A stretch of DNA of 64,000 nt from NCBI GenBank assembly GCA_024648695.1, contig JACAVV010000025.1, positions 1 through 64,000 on the forward strand, written 5' to 3'. Position numbers and translations under genes: made by a program. This DNA is from Nitrospina sp. Lineage in GTDB: Bacteria > Nitrospinota > Nitrospinia > Nitrospinales > JACRGP01. The notes below the pieces were generated by a model. The model searched no databases, was not told the DNA's origin, and saw nothing but the letters and a program-made list of their open reading frames with translations. Positions 45,317 to 52,813 of this stretch are shown one piece after another. Position 1 is the first letter of the stretch. Each line of letters starts with the position of its first letter.

Positions 45317-46909
45317 TCATACCACCACATCCTTCCACTGAATACCGAATTTATCAAGGTATTTGCGGAGACGGTCGGAGTCATTGAAGCTTTTCTTTTT
45401 CTTGCGCGATTCGGCAAACAACCTTCGGCCTGCTTCGGGAAGGTTCTTGGCAGTCCGGCACACTTTTAAAACTTCTATCAATTGAATTTTATCAAACAGG
45501 TCGAGCGATTCGGCTTGTTTGCTTCCGATCAGCTCTGCCAGCAGGTCGTCATCGTTACGACTGTCCCCGCTCTTCCAGAATAGTTTCAACCGCTCGATTT
45601 CCTCTTCCACGATTTTAACATTGATACGCCCCCCGGACGCCAGGGTCGCCATGCGGTTGATGGCGGCGTTGAGGTCGCGGAAGTTGCCGCGCCATTGGGT
45701 GTCGGGTGCGATGGCAAATTGCAGAAACCGTTTGCGCGCTTCCTTGTTGAAACGAATGTAGATTTGATTGTCCCGCGAAAACTTTTCCAGTTCGTATTCG
45801 ATATTGGGTTCGATGTCTTCGCGCCGATCCTTCAGTCCGGGCAGAGTGAAAGTCCACACGTTGATGCGCGCCAAGAGATCTTCGCGGAATTTGCCTTCCT
45901 GAACCTGGCGGGACAAATCGTGGTTGGTTCCGGCGATCAACTGAAAATCGCTGGACGCTTCTTTGTCCGCTCCCACTGGCAGAAAACGTTTTTCTTCCAG
46001 GGCGCGCAGAAGCATGGCTTGCTCATCCACGCCCAGTTCACCGATTTCATCGAGAAACAACATACCCTTGTCTGCCGACTTCAACAAACCGGGCCGGTCG
46101 TCCAGAGCTCCTGTGAATGCGCCCTTTCTGTGTCCGAACAAAGTCCCCATGGCCAATTCTCCGCGCAAAGTGGCGCAGTTGACTTCCACGAAACTCCCTT
46201 CGATTTTCCGGCGCGACTGCTTAAGCTGGAATATATTGCGGGCCAGTTGCGACTTGCCGGAACCCGTCGGACCCATCAACAGGATAGGCGATTTGGAGAC
46301 CGCACCGACTTTCTCAATGCGTTCGATGAGCCGGTTAAAATAGGCGTTTCTGGTTTCGATTCCGGACTTTAAAAATGAAACCGCTTCCTTGTGCTCTTTC
46401 TGAAAGCGTGACGCTATACGGTCGTATTTCGACAGATCGAGGTCGATGATAGTGAAGTTGCCCGGTTCGGTGGCGTTTCTTTTCCCCGACGGCGACGTTT
46501 GGATAAGCCTGCCGGGAAGGTAATGCGCTTCAGTCAAAAGGTAGAGGCAGATCTGCGCCACATGGGTTCCCGTTGTGATGTGGATCAGGTATTCCTCCTT
46601 ATCCGTATCGAATGAATATCCGCGCGCGAAATCGAGCAGACTGGAATACACCTCCTCCAGATTCCACGGGTCACGAAACTCGATGCCGTGACTGCGCACC
46701 TCAGTTTCCGGCGAGATGTCTTTAATGTCTTCGATAACCTGATTAGCCAGGCGCCAGAATTTCTTTTGATGAAGTAATTCGAAGCGGTGAACCAGCAAGT
46801 CCTCGTGCTGGCACAAGGCAACCGTGGGACGCCAACGTTCCCAGCGTTTCACGGAAAAACCTTCATCGAGGACGGGTCCGAGCAGGCCAATCGCAATTGT
46901 CTTTTTCAT
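45317..46909 (-). CDS. rtcR: Sigma-54-dependent transcriptional activator RtcR
   Basis: Activator of the RNA-repair operon. 530 residues. The N-terminal ~180 residues form the RtcR/CARF-type sensor (IHITTGTHVAQICLYLLTEA). The AAA+ domain has Walker A GPTGSGKS, the sigma-54-contacting GAFTGA loop and MLFLDEIGELG. A C-terminal helical DNA-binding region completes it. In enterobacteria RtcR is thought to sense RNA fragments with 2',3'-cyclic phosphate ends. It is divergent from rsr across 202 bp. Confidence 0.95.
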   Translation of the reverse strand: MKKTIAIGLLGPVLDEGFSVKRWERWRPTVALCQHEDLLVHRFELLHQKKFWRLANQVIEDIKDISPETEVRSHGIEFRDPWNLEEVYSSLLDFARGYSFDTDKEEYLIHITTGTHVAQICLYLLTEAHYLPGRLIQTSPSGKRNATEPGNFTIIDLDLSKYDRIASRFQKEHKEAVSFLKSGIETRNAYFNRLIERIEKVGAVSKSPILLMGPTGSGKSQLARNIFQLKQSRRKIEGSFVEVNCATLRGELAMGTLFGHRKGAFTGALDDRPGLLKSADKGMLFLDEIGELGVDEQAMLLRALEEKRFLPVGADKEASSDFQLIAGTNHDLSRQVQEGKFREDLLARINVWTFTLPGLKDRREDIEPNIEYELEKFSRDNQIYIRFNKEARKRFLQFAIAPDTQWRGNFRDLNAAINRMATLASGGRINVKIVEEEIERLKLFWKSGDSRNDDDLLAELIGSKQAESLDLFDKIQLIEVLKVCRTAKNLPEAGRRLFAESRKKKKSFNDSDRLRKYLDKFGIQWKDVVV

Positions 46910-47051
46910 AGAAATTTTTATATAAAAAAATAAATTTTTCTATATACTCTAAGCTTCTTAAAATTTCCTGTCAAATTCCTTTATTTTGCAAAAACGCCTA
47001 ACCGCCCAATTATCAAGGAAACTCAAGCAAATTTATCGCGACCTAAAGTTT

Positions 47052-47067
47052 TGGTACCAATCGTGAA
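47052..47067 (+). promoter_or_regulatory. Possible sigma-54 promoter for rsr-yrl-rtcB
   Basis: TGGTAC-N5-GTGAA in the rtcR/rsr divergent spacer resembles the -24/-12 consensus TGGCAC-N5-TTGCA. The -24 part fits well (GG present), the -12 part poorly (GA instead of GC). The start would be about 35 nt before the rsr ATG. RtcR predicts that a sigma-54 promoter exists here; this is the best candidate, not a firm one. Confidence 0.3.
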
Positions 47068-47111
47068 TTACTCCTGGGCAAACGAAACGATATAACTCAG
47101 GAAATCAAATC

Positions 47112-48725
47112 ATGGCTAACAAGACTTTATTCCCAACGCATTTAAATTCGTCGGAACCGAAACCGAATTGTAGAAACGAACACGGTGCGCCTGCTTATAA
47201 GTTTCCGGCCAAACATGCTTTGGCGCAGTATGCGGCTACCGGATGTTTGAATGCCACCTACTACGCAAGCGCGAAAGAGCAGTTGACCACTATTTTGAAT
47301 TTGTGTCAGGACATCGATTCAGAATTCATCGGCAAGACGGCTATTTACTGCCGGGAAAAAGGATACATGAAAGATGTTCCCGCTCTATTGTGCGCCGTGT
47401 TGTCGGTAAGCGACCCGGAAGTGCTGAAGCTGGTTTTTCCTCGGGTCATCGATAACGGAAAGCAGTTGCGAAACTTTGTACAGATCATGCGGTCGGGTGC
47501 CGTCGGACGAAAGTCTTTGGGTTCCTTGCCGAAACGCCTGGTGCGGAACTGGTTGGCCGCCCGAAAAGCTCAAACCCTGTTTCGCGACAGCATCGGCAAT
47601 CAGCCGTCTCTGGCGGATGTGATCAAAATGGTTCATCCACATCCGGAGTCCGAGGTGCGTTCTGTGCTCTACGCCTACTTGTTGGGCAAGGAACACGATG
47701 CTGAAAAACTGCCTGCTGTGGTCCGGGCTTTTGAGGATTATAAAGTAGGTAAAACCAACGAGGTCCCGGATGTTCCGTTTCAAATGTTGGCTTCTTTAAA
47801 TCTGGGGACGAGGGAATGGACCGAGATCGCTCGCAACGCGCCCTGGAAAATGACCTTAATGAATTTGAACACTTTCGCGCGGCATGACGTGTTTGGCACA
47901 AACCCAACTTCCGCTGGAATCTTTACGGATTGGGTGAAACGGACTCTGCGAAAACCATCGACGGAGATGGTGGACTTGATCGCCGATAGAATTCGCGACA
48001 CTCAGGCAATGAAGCTTGCCAGGATTTTTCCTTACCAGATCATGGTGGCCCATTGCATGTTGAACCCGGAGGTCCCGGAAACAATTCGAAAGGCTTTGTT
48101 ATCCGCAATGGAATCCGCGATTGAAAATGTGCCACGAATCAAAGGACAGGTTTATGTGTGCCCGGATGTTTCAGGATCGATGGCGTTTTCATCGATCACC
48201 GGACATCGAAAAGGGTCCAGCTCCGTGGTACGATGTATCGATGTCGCGGCCTTGATATCCGCGGCAATGGTGCGAACCAATCCAAACACCAAAGTAATCC
48301 CATTTGAACATGAAGTGGTGTCGATCAAACTGCCGGCCAAGGCGACGATTTTTCAGAATGCCAAACGGCTGGCCAGCATCGGCGGCGGTGGAACCAATTG
48401 TTCTGCGCCTTTGGCCTTGTTGAACAAGCGAAACTCGAAAGGTGATCTGGTGATTCTTGTTTCGGACAATCAGTCCTGGGTCGATTCATCGTCCCGACGA
48501 ACGGGTTTGTATCGGGAATGGATAATTTTCAAATCCCGAAACCCGAATGCGAAACTGGTGTGTTTGGATATTCAGCCTTACATGCATACTCAAATCCCGG
48601 AAGGTGAAGACGTGTTAAACGTGGGCGGATTTTCCGACCAGGTGTTTGAGGTCATAGCCGGGTTTGCGGAAAACGGTTTCAATCCGGGCCACTTTGTGAA
48701 ACGGATTGAAGAGGTTGAATTTTGA
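47112..48725 (+). CDS. rsr: Ro60 orthologue Rsr (TROVE-domain RNA-binding protein)
   Basis: Ring-shaped RNA-binding protein that holds Y RNAs and takes part in RNA decay and repair. 537 residues. The TROVE domain of HEAT-like repeats spans about 20-340. A von Willebrand A-like domain follows, with MIDAS motif DVSGSMAFS at about residue 352, GGGTNCSAPLALL and LVSDNQSWVD. Length equals that of bacterial and animal Ro60. It is followed by a Y-RNA-like segment and rtcB, and lies divergent from rtcR. Confidence 0.95.
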   Translation: MANKTLFPTHLNSSEPKPNCRNEHGAPAYKFPAKHALAQYAATGCLNATYYASAKEQLTTILNLCQDIDSEFIGKTAIYCREKGYMKDVPALLCAVLSVSDPEVLKLVFPRVIDNGKQLRNFVQIMRSGAVGRKSLGSLPKRLVRNWLAARKAQTLFRDSIGNQPSLADVIKMVHPHPESEVRSVLYAYLLGKEHDAEKLPAVVRAFEDYKVGKTNEVPDVPFQMLASLNLGTREWTEIARNAPWKMTLMNLNTFARHDVFGTNPTSAGIFTDWVKRTLRKPSTEMVDLIADRIRDTQAMKLARIFPYQIMVAHCMLNPEVPETIRKALLSAMESAIENVPRIKGQVYVCPDVSGSMAFSSITGHRKGSSSVVRCIDVAALISAAMVRTNPNTKVIPFEHEVVSIKLPAKATIFQNAKRLASIGGGGTNCSAPLALLNKRNSKGDLVILVSDNQSWVDSSSRRTGLYREWIIFKSRNPNAKLVCLDIQPYMHTQIPEGEDVLNVGGFSDQVFEVIAGFAENGFNPGHFVKRIEEVEF

Positions 48726-48730
48726 TTTAA

Positions 48731-48848
48731 GGAAAAGAATGCCAGTGAGACTACATGGTGCAGACAACGCGTCTACGAGGTTCGAATCCTCATACAACCC
48801 GGGTAGCTACCCGGAACCGTCTCATCTCTACTTGTCATTCCCTTTTCC
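48731..48848 (+). ncRNA. yrlA: Y-RNA-like (YrlA-type) noncoding RNA between rsr and rtcB
   Basis: Starts 6 nt after the rsr stop and ends 7 nt before the rtcB ribosome-binding site. Stems seen: GGAAAA-GAATG (48731-48741) with CATTC-cc-TTTTCC (48836-48848), a bulged terminal stem; GTGAGAC (48745-48751) with GTCTCAT (48819-48825, one G-U); AGAC/GTCT around 48762-48774; a tRNA-like T arm GAGG-TTCGAAT-CCTC (48777-48791); and CCGGGT-AGCT-ACCCGG (48799-48814). Bacterial YrlA RNAs have a Ro-binding stem plus a tRNA-like module and sit by rsr, as this does. The symbol is given by analogy. Confidence 0.8.
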
Positions 48849-48866
48849 ATATATAGGAGAAACATC

Positions 48867-50102
48867 ATGGCTTCTGAAAATTTCAACGTGATCAAGCCCG
48901 ATAAGGGCGTGCCTATAAAGGCCTGGACCCGTGGCGTGCCACTGGAACCGGAAGCCGAACAGCAGTTGCGTAACGTGGCGCAGTTACCCTTCATCTACAA
49001 ACACGTTGCGGTGATGCCGGACGTGCATTGGGGAATCGGTGCAACCGTCGGAAGCGTGATCCCGACCCTGGGAGCGATCATTCCCGCGGCCGTCGGTGTG
49101 GATATCGGTTGTGGAATGATGGCAGTGCAAACCGATCTCAACGCTCGGGACCTGCCGGAAAACCTGAAAGAGATGCGAAGGAACATCGAACAAGCCGTTC
49201 CACATGGCCGAACACACAACGGTGGACCAAGAGACAAAGGGGCCTGGAACAACATCCCGACCAGACAAAGAAACGTTTGGGAACGATTACGCGGCGTATA
49301 CGAGGGACTGTTGGAACGGCATCCGAAGTTACAAGGCCGAAGCGTTAACCACGTGAACCATCTTGGAACATTGGGTGGGGGAAACCATTTCATTGAAGTG
49401 TGTCTGGATGAATCGGACACCGTCTGGTTCATGCTCCATAGTGGATCAAGGGGGGTTGGAAACCGGATCGGAACCTACTTCATCGATCTCGCCAAGCAGG
49501 ACATGCGCCGATGGCATATCAACGTCCCGGACAAGGACCTGGCATATTTTCCCGAAGGCGCAGACCACTTCGACGATTACGTCGAAGCGGTGGAATGGGC
49601 TCAGGATTTCGCAATGACCAATCGTGACTTGATGATGCAGGCTGTCATCAAAGCCGTGTCGCTGACCAAGGGACTGCGAAAGTTCAAGGCGGAAGTGAAA
49701 TCGGTGAACTGCCACCACAACTATGTGGCGCGGGAAAACCATTTCGGGAAAAACATTCTCGTAACGCGTAAAGGCGCGGTACGTGCGCGAAAAAACGATT
49801 TGGGAATCATCCCCGGAAGCATGGGTGCGCAGTCATTCATCGTACGCGGACTGGAAAACGAGAACAGTTTTCATAGTTGCAGTCACGGTGCCGGACGCGT
49901 GATGTCGCGAAAAGCGGCGAAACGGAAGTTCTCTCTGGACGATCATGTAAAAGCCACAGAGAACGTTGAGTGCCGAAAGGACCTTGAGGTGATCGACGAA
50001 ACCCCCGGCGCTTACAAATCTATCCTTGACGTGATGAACGCGCAAAAGGACCTGGTGGAAATCGTTCATACCCTACGGCAGGTAGTCTGCGTGAAGGGAT
50101 GA
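48867..50102 (+). CDS. rtcB: RNA-splicing/repair ligase RtcB
   Basis: GTP- and Mn2+-dependent ligase that joins 2',3'-cyclic phosphate (via 3'-phosphate) and 5'-OH RNA ends. 411 residues (E. coli 408). Metal-site motifs AVGVDIGCGM and HLGTLGGGNHF, NCHHNY, and the guanylylated His in CSHGAGR at about residue 340. AGGAGA lies 6-7 nt before the ATG, directly after the Y-RNA-like stem. No rtcA cyclase gene follows. Confidence 0.97.
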   Translation: MASENFNVIKPDKGVPIKAWTRGVPLEPEAEQQLRNVAQLPFIYKHVAVMPDVHWGIGATVGSVIPTLGAIIPAAVGVDIGCGMMAVQTDLNARDLPENLKEMRRNIEQAVPHGRTHNGGPRDKGAWNNIPTRQRNVWERLRGVYEGLLERHPKLQGRSVNHVNHLGTLGGGNHFIEVCLDESDTVWFMLHSGSRGVGNRIGTYFIDLAKQDMRRWHINVPDKDLAYFPEGADHFDDYVEAVEWAQDFAMTNRDLMMQAVIKAVSLTKGLRKFKAEVKSVNCHHNYVARENHFGKNILVTRKGAVRARKNDLGIIPGSMGAQSFIVRGLENENSFHSCSHGAGRVMSRKAAKRKFSLDDHVKATENVECRKDLEVIDETPGAYKSILDVMNAQKDLVEIVHTLRQVVCVKG

Positions 50103-50109
50103 GAGAAGG

Positions 50110-50126
50110 AGGGCCTTCGGCCTTAT
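50110..50126 (+). terminator. Possible terminator after rtcB
   Basis: AGGGCC-TTC-GGCCTT gives a 6-bp stem just after the rtcB stop, followed by ATCTTTCC, a weak T-tract. Confidence 0.45.
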
Positions 50127-50145
50127 CTTTCCACCTCATTTCGGT

Positions 50146-50177
50146 CTTCTCCCACCGGGAGAGGGCCGGGGGGGGGG
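50146..50177. repeat. CTCCC/GGGAG hairpin repeat with G10 run
   Basis: TTCTCCC-ACC-GGGAGAGG belongs to the hairpin family also seen at 209, 41767 and 52753, and is followed by ten G residues (50168-50177). The remaining spacer to 50532 has T-rich stretches but no gene or other signal I can support. Confidence 0.5.
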
Positions 50178-50532
50178 AATTATAACTTTTCCTTATTCAA
50201 GATCTATTTTTAATCATTTAAATTCCTCGTAGCTTTGCTAAGGTTTTTTTTGGATTCATCAACAATAATGCGATCCTACATGGTTACCCAAAAGTTTCTT
50301 ATTGGATCGGCTTTTTCGGGTTTTTTTCATCATCTTCAGAAATATGAATTAACTTAAAAAAACACTACCGAAATTTTTTCATTTCATCAACTCCTGGAAA
50401 ATCAGTTTTCCCCCTCATACTGGAAACGCTTGACCCGTTCATTAATGGCACGCGATAATGACTGACTATTTGATAGTTGGAATTTATCCGTATCAACCAT
50501 ACGACTCCGGTCCGTTCGCCATAGGAGTAGCC

Positions 50533-51000
50533 ATGATTATTGAAAATGAGTTCGTCGTGTCATTCAATTTTGTAGTGAAAGATGAGGAAGGGAATGAACT
50601 GGAATCTTCACCAACTGGTGAGCCCCTGGTTTACCTGCATGGTGCCGGGAAATTACTGCCGGGACTGGAGAAGGGTCTCAAGGGAATGAAGCTGGGCGCC
50701 CAGGAAACCATCACGGTTTATCCGGAAGAAGGTTTTGGCGAGGTCGACCCCTCTTTGAAACTGAAAGCAAAAAAGTCACAATTGCCCCCTGAAATCAAAA
50801 TTGAACCGGATCGAATATTGGAGCGCGATGAGGATGGAGTGAAACAGCGGTTTCGGATCGTAGCCGTAGATGGCGACACCGTTTATATGGACGGAAACCA
50901 CCCTATGGCCGGCAAAACACTGCAATACCACGTGGACATTGTCAGCATTCGCCCTGCGACAAATGAGGAATTAGAAAAAGGTCAACCCAATGGCAATTGA
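50533..51000 (+). CDS. FKBP-type peptidyl-prolyl isomerase, SlyD-like
   Basis: 155 residues from the ATG at 50533, which has AGGAG 5 nt upstream; the open frame extends to 50458 but without such a site. The FKBP part (VVSFNFVVKDEEGNELESS, YLHGAGKLLPGLEKGLKGMKLG) is interrupted by the IF/flap chaperone insert (VYPEEGFGEVDPSLK... to GNHPMAGKTLQYHVDI), as in SlyD. The His-rich C-terminal tail of E. coli SlyD is missing. Cytosolic folding helper. Confidence 0.9.
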   Translation: MIIENEFVVSFNFVVKDEEGNELESSPTGEPLVYLHGAGKLLPGLEKGLKGMKLGAQETITVYPEEGFGEVDPSLKLKAKKSQLPPEIKIEPDRILERDEDGVKQRFRIVAVDGDTVYMDGNHPMAGKTLQYHVDIVSIRPATNEELEKGQPNGN

Positions 51001-51118
51001 GAAAAACAACCAGCAAGTCGGCCTCACCGCAAGATGGTCCACATTTTTGCCCTCCGTGGAGGAGTCCGAGGGGCGGGAGTCGTGCAGGGCAAAGCAGAGG
51101 ACCGTTTCCAGCCTATAC

Positions 51119-51136
51119 ATTGACTAAATAGTCAAT
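51119..51136. promoter_or_regulatory. Operator-like palindrome upstream of the PhoD-like gene
   Basis: ATTGACTA-AA-TAGTCAAT is an 8-bp perfect inverted repeat 50 bp before the start at 51186. Its TGACTA/TAGTCA half-sites resemble the TetR operators at 35415 and 36048, which have no spacer. Preceding it, CCTCC-GT-GGAGG (51051-51062) forms a small hairpin. Confidence 0.45.
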
Positions 51137-51185
51137 TCGAGACCTGCCCCCTTAACATATATCAGGATTTTTTCACAAAGAAATT

Positions 51186-52700
51186 ATGACTAAACCATTT
51201 TTAATAAGTATTCTTTTTTTCCTTTTTATAAGCTCCTGCAATTCAGACTCGAAAGAAGTATCCAAACCACTTCTTGCCATAACACATGGGGTTTCCGTTG
51301 GAGACGTCACTGAAAGTCAGGCCGTCATTTGGTCAAGAACCAATTCGTCCGCGACAATGAACGTTAAACTGACCCCTTCCGCCGAAGGGAAATCAGATTT
51401 TAAGACTTCGGTTCTCGCAGAAAACGACTTCACGGGCAAAATCAAGATAACGGGGCTTAAGGCAGATCAACGGTACCAATACCAGGTCTGGTTTTCCAGC
51501 AAAGACCCATCCGGATCAGAGGGATCAAAAGCGCAGGGCCAATTTCGTACGGCACCCTCCGTCAATCAGAATAAACCGGTCACATTGGCCTGGGGAAACG
51601 ATGTTGGTGGACAAAACGTTTGCCGGGACAAGAAAGAGGGCTTTCCCATTTTTGACGCGATTAATAAAGAAAATCTGGACTTGTTCATCGGACTTGGCGA
51701 CATGATTTATGCGGACGGTATTTGCACCTCTGAAGGCCGATATGGAAACGCGCAAATTGTCGGCGATTTTAAACCCGCCTCCGACCTGAAAAGTTTTTGG
51801 TCGCATTGGAAATACAACCGCTCAGATCCCGGGTTAAAACGGATCCTCGCAAAAACACCTTACTTTCCGATTTGGGACGACCATGAAGTGGTGAATGATT
51901 TCGGCCCCAAACAAGATACAAGGGAACAAGCTCCCTATAAAAAGGGAATGCACCTGCTTCCCATCGGATTGCAAAGCTTTCTGGATTACAATCCCGTCGC
52001 GGAAAACCCCGATTCTCCTCACAGACTATATCGCAAAATTCGCTGGGGTCGGCACCTAGAACTATTCCTGCTGGATACGCGCCAGTACCGGGACGCCAAT
52101 CAGGACCCGGACAGCAAGGAACACCCCAAAACCCTGCTTGGAGAAAAACAACTCAATTGGCTCAAGGAGAATTTAAAAAAGTCGAACGCCACCTGGAAGG
52201 TTATAGGTTCGAGTGTTCCGCTATCCATCCCCACAGGGTTTCCTCATGCCCGCGACGCCTGGGCCAATTATGATGCCGGTACGGCCACCAATGGAGAGGA
52301 TCAACCGCAAGCCGATACTGGTTTTGAAAACGAACTTTTCGAAATACTAAAAACCTTGAACGAAATCAACGCCTCAGCAATTTTCCTCACCGGAGATGTT
52401 CATTTCGCTAAAGTGTTTCGATACACACCCTTTATGGATCGTCCTAATTTCCAGTTTTATGAATTCGTTACCGGCCCGATGAACTCAGGAATATTTCCAA
52501 CAGAAGCGTTCGATACCACATTCAATCCGGAAAGCCTGTACATGCTGGGTCCGAAGGGAGGCGACCAAAACCTGAGTTTCCAGCAAGCCAGACTCTTCTT
52601 CAATTACGGAAAACTCCACATTGATAGCGAAGGATTCCTGACCGTCTCCATTCACAATGGATTTGGCAAGAAAGTGTACAGCATCACCTTTCAGTGGTAG
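51186..52700 (+). CDS. PhoD-like alkaline phosphatase/phosphodiesterase lipoprotein
   Basis: 504 residues. Lipobox ISSC puts a lipidated Cys near residue 18. An N-terminal PhoD_N domain (ITHGVSVGDVTESQAVIWSRT) precedes the metallophosphatase core: GNDVGG, LDLFIGLGDMIYADG, FPIWDDHEVVNDFG, LLDTRQYRD and FLTGDVHFAKV. PhoD enzymes hydrolyse phosphodiesters and monoesters outside the membrane using Ca2+/Fe3+. It may help phosphate scavenging together with the Pst system, though no Pho box was seen. Confidence 0.88.
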   Translation: MTKPFLISILFFLFISSCNSDSKEVSKPLLAITHGVSVGDVTESQAVIWSRTNSSATMNVKLTPSAEGKSDFKTSVLAENDFTGKIKITGLKADQRYQYQVWFSSKDPSGSEGSKAQGQFRTAPSVNQNKPVTLAWGNDVGGQNVCRDKKEGFPIFDAINKENLDLFIGLGDMIYADGICTSEGRYGNAQIVGDFKPASDLKSFWSHWKYNRSDPGLKRILAKTPYFPIWDDHEVVNDFGPKQDTREQAPYKKGMHLLPIGLQSFLDYNPVAENPDSPHRLYRKIRWGRHLELFLLDTRQYRDANQDPDSKEHPKTLLGEKQLNWLKENLKKSNATWKVIGSSVPLSIPTGFPHARDAWANYDAGTATNGEDQPQADTGFENELFEILKTLNEINASAIFLTGDVHFAKVFRYTPFMDRPNFQFYEFVTGPMNSGIFPTEAFDTTFNPESLYMLGPKGGDQNLSFQQARLFFNYGKLHIDSEGFLTVSIHNGFGKKVYSITFQW

Positions 52701-52740
52701 GGGAAATTTTTCATGAGAAAAATAAAGAGAAGTCCGCCGG

Positions 52741-52776
52741 ACCCCCTAAATTCTCTTCCGCGGTGGGGAGAAGAGT
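52741..52776. repeat. Hairpin repeat between convergent genes
   Basis: ACCCCCTAAATTCTCTTCC and CGCGGTGGGGAGAAGAG share CCGCGGTGGGGAGAAG with the element at 209-236. It lies between the 3' ends of the PhoD-like and NHL-repeat genes and could be a bidirectional terminator. Confidence 0.5.
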
Positions 52777-52813
52777 CTTTTATACATAATGGGTAGCCTA
52801 CCTAACTAAAAAA

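Noticed and set aside
48745-48825. Canonical tRNA gene suggested by GGTTCGAATCC
   Set aside because: A T arm and a 7-bp closing stem exist, but there is no anticodon arm of normal form and an extra hairpin separates the T arm from the closing stem. A Y-RNA tRNA-like module fits better.
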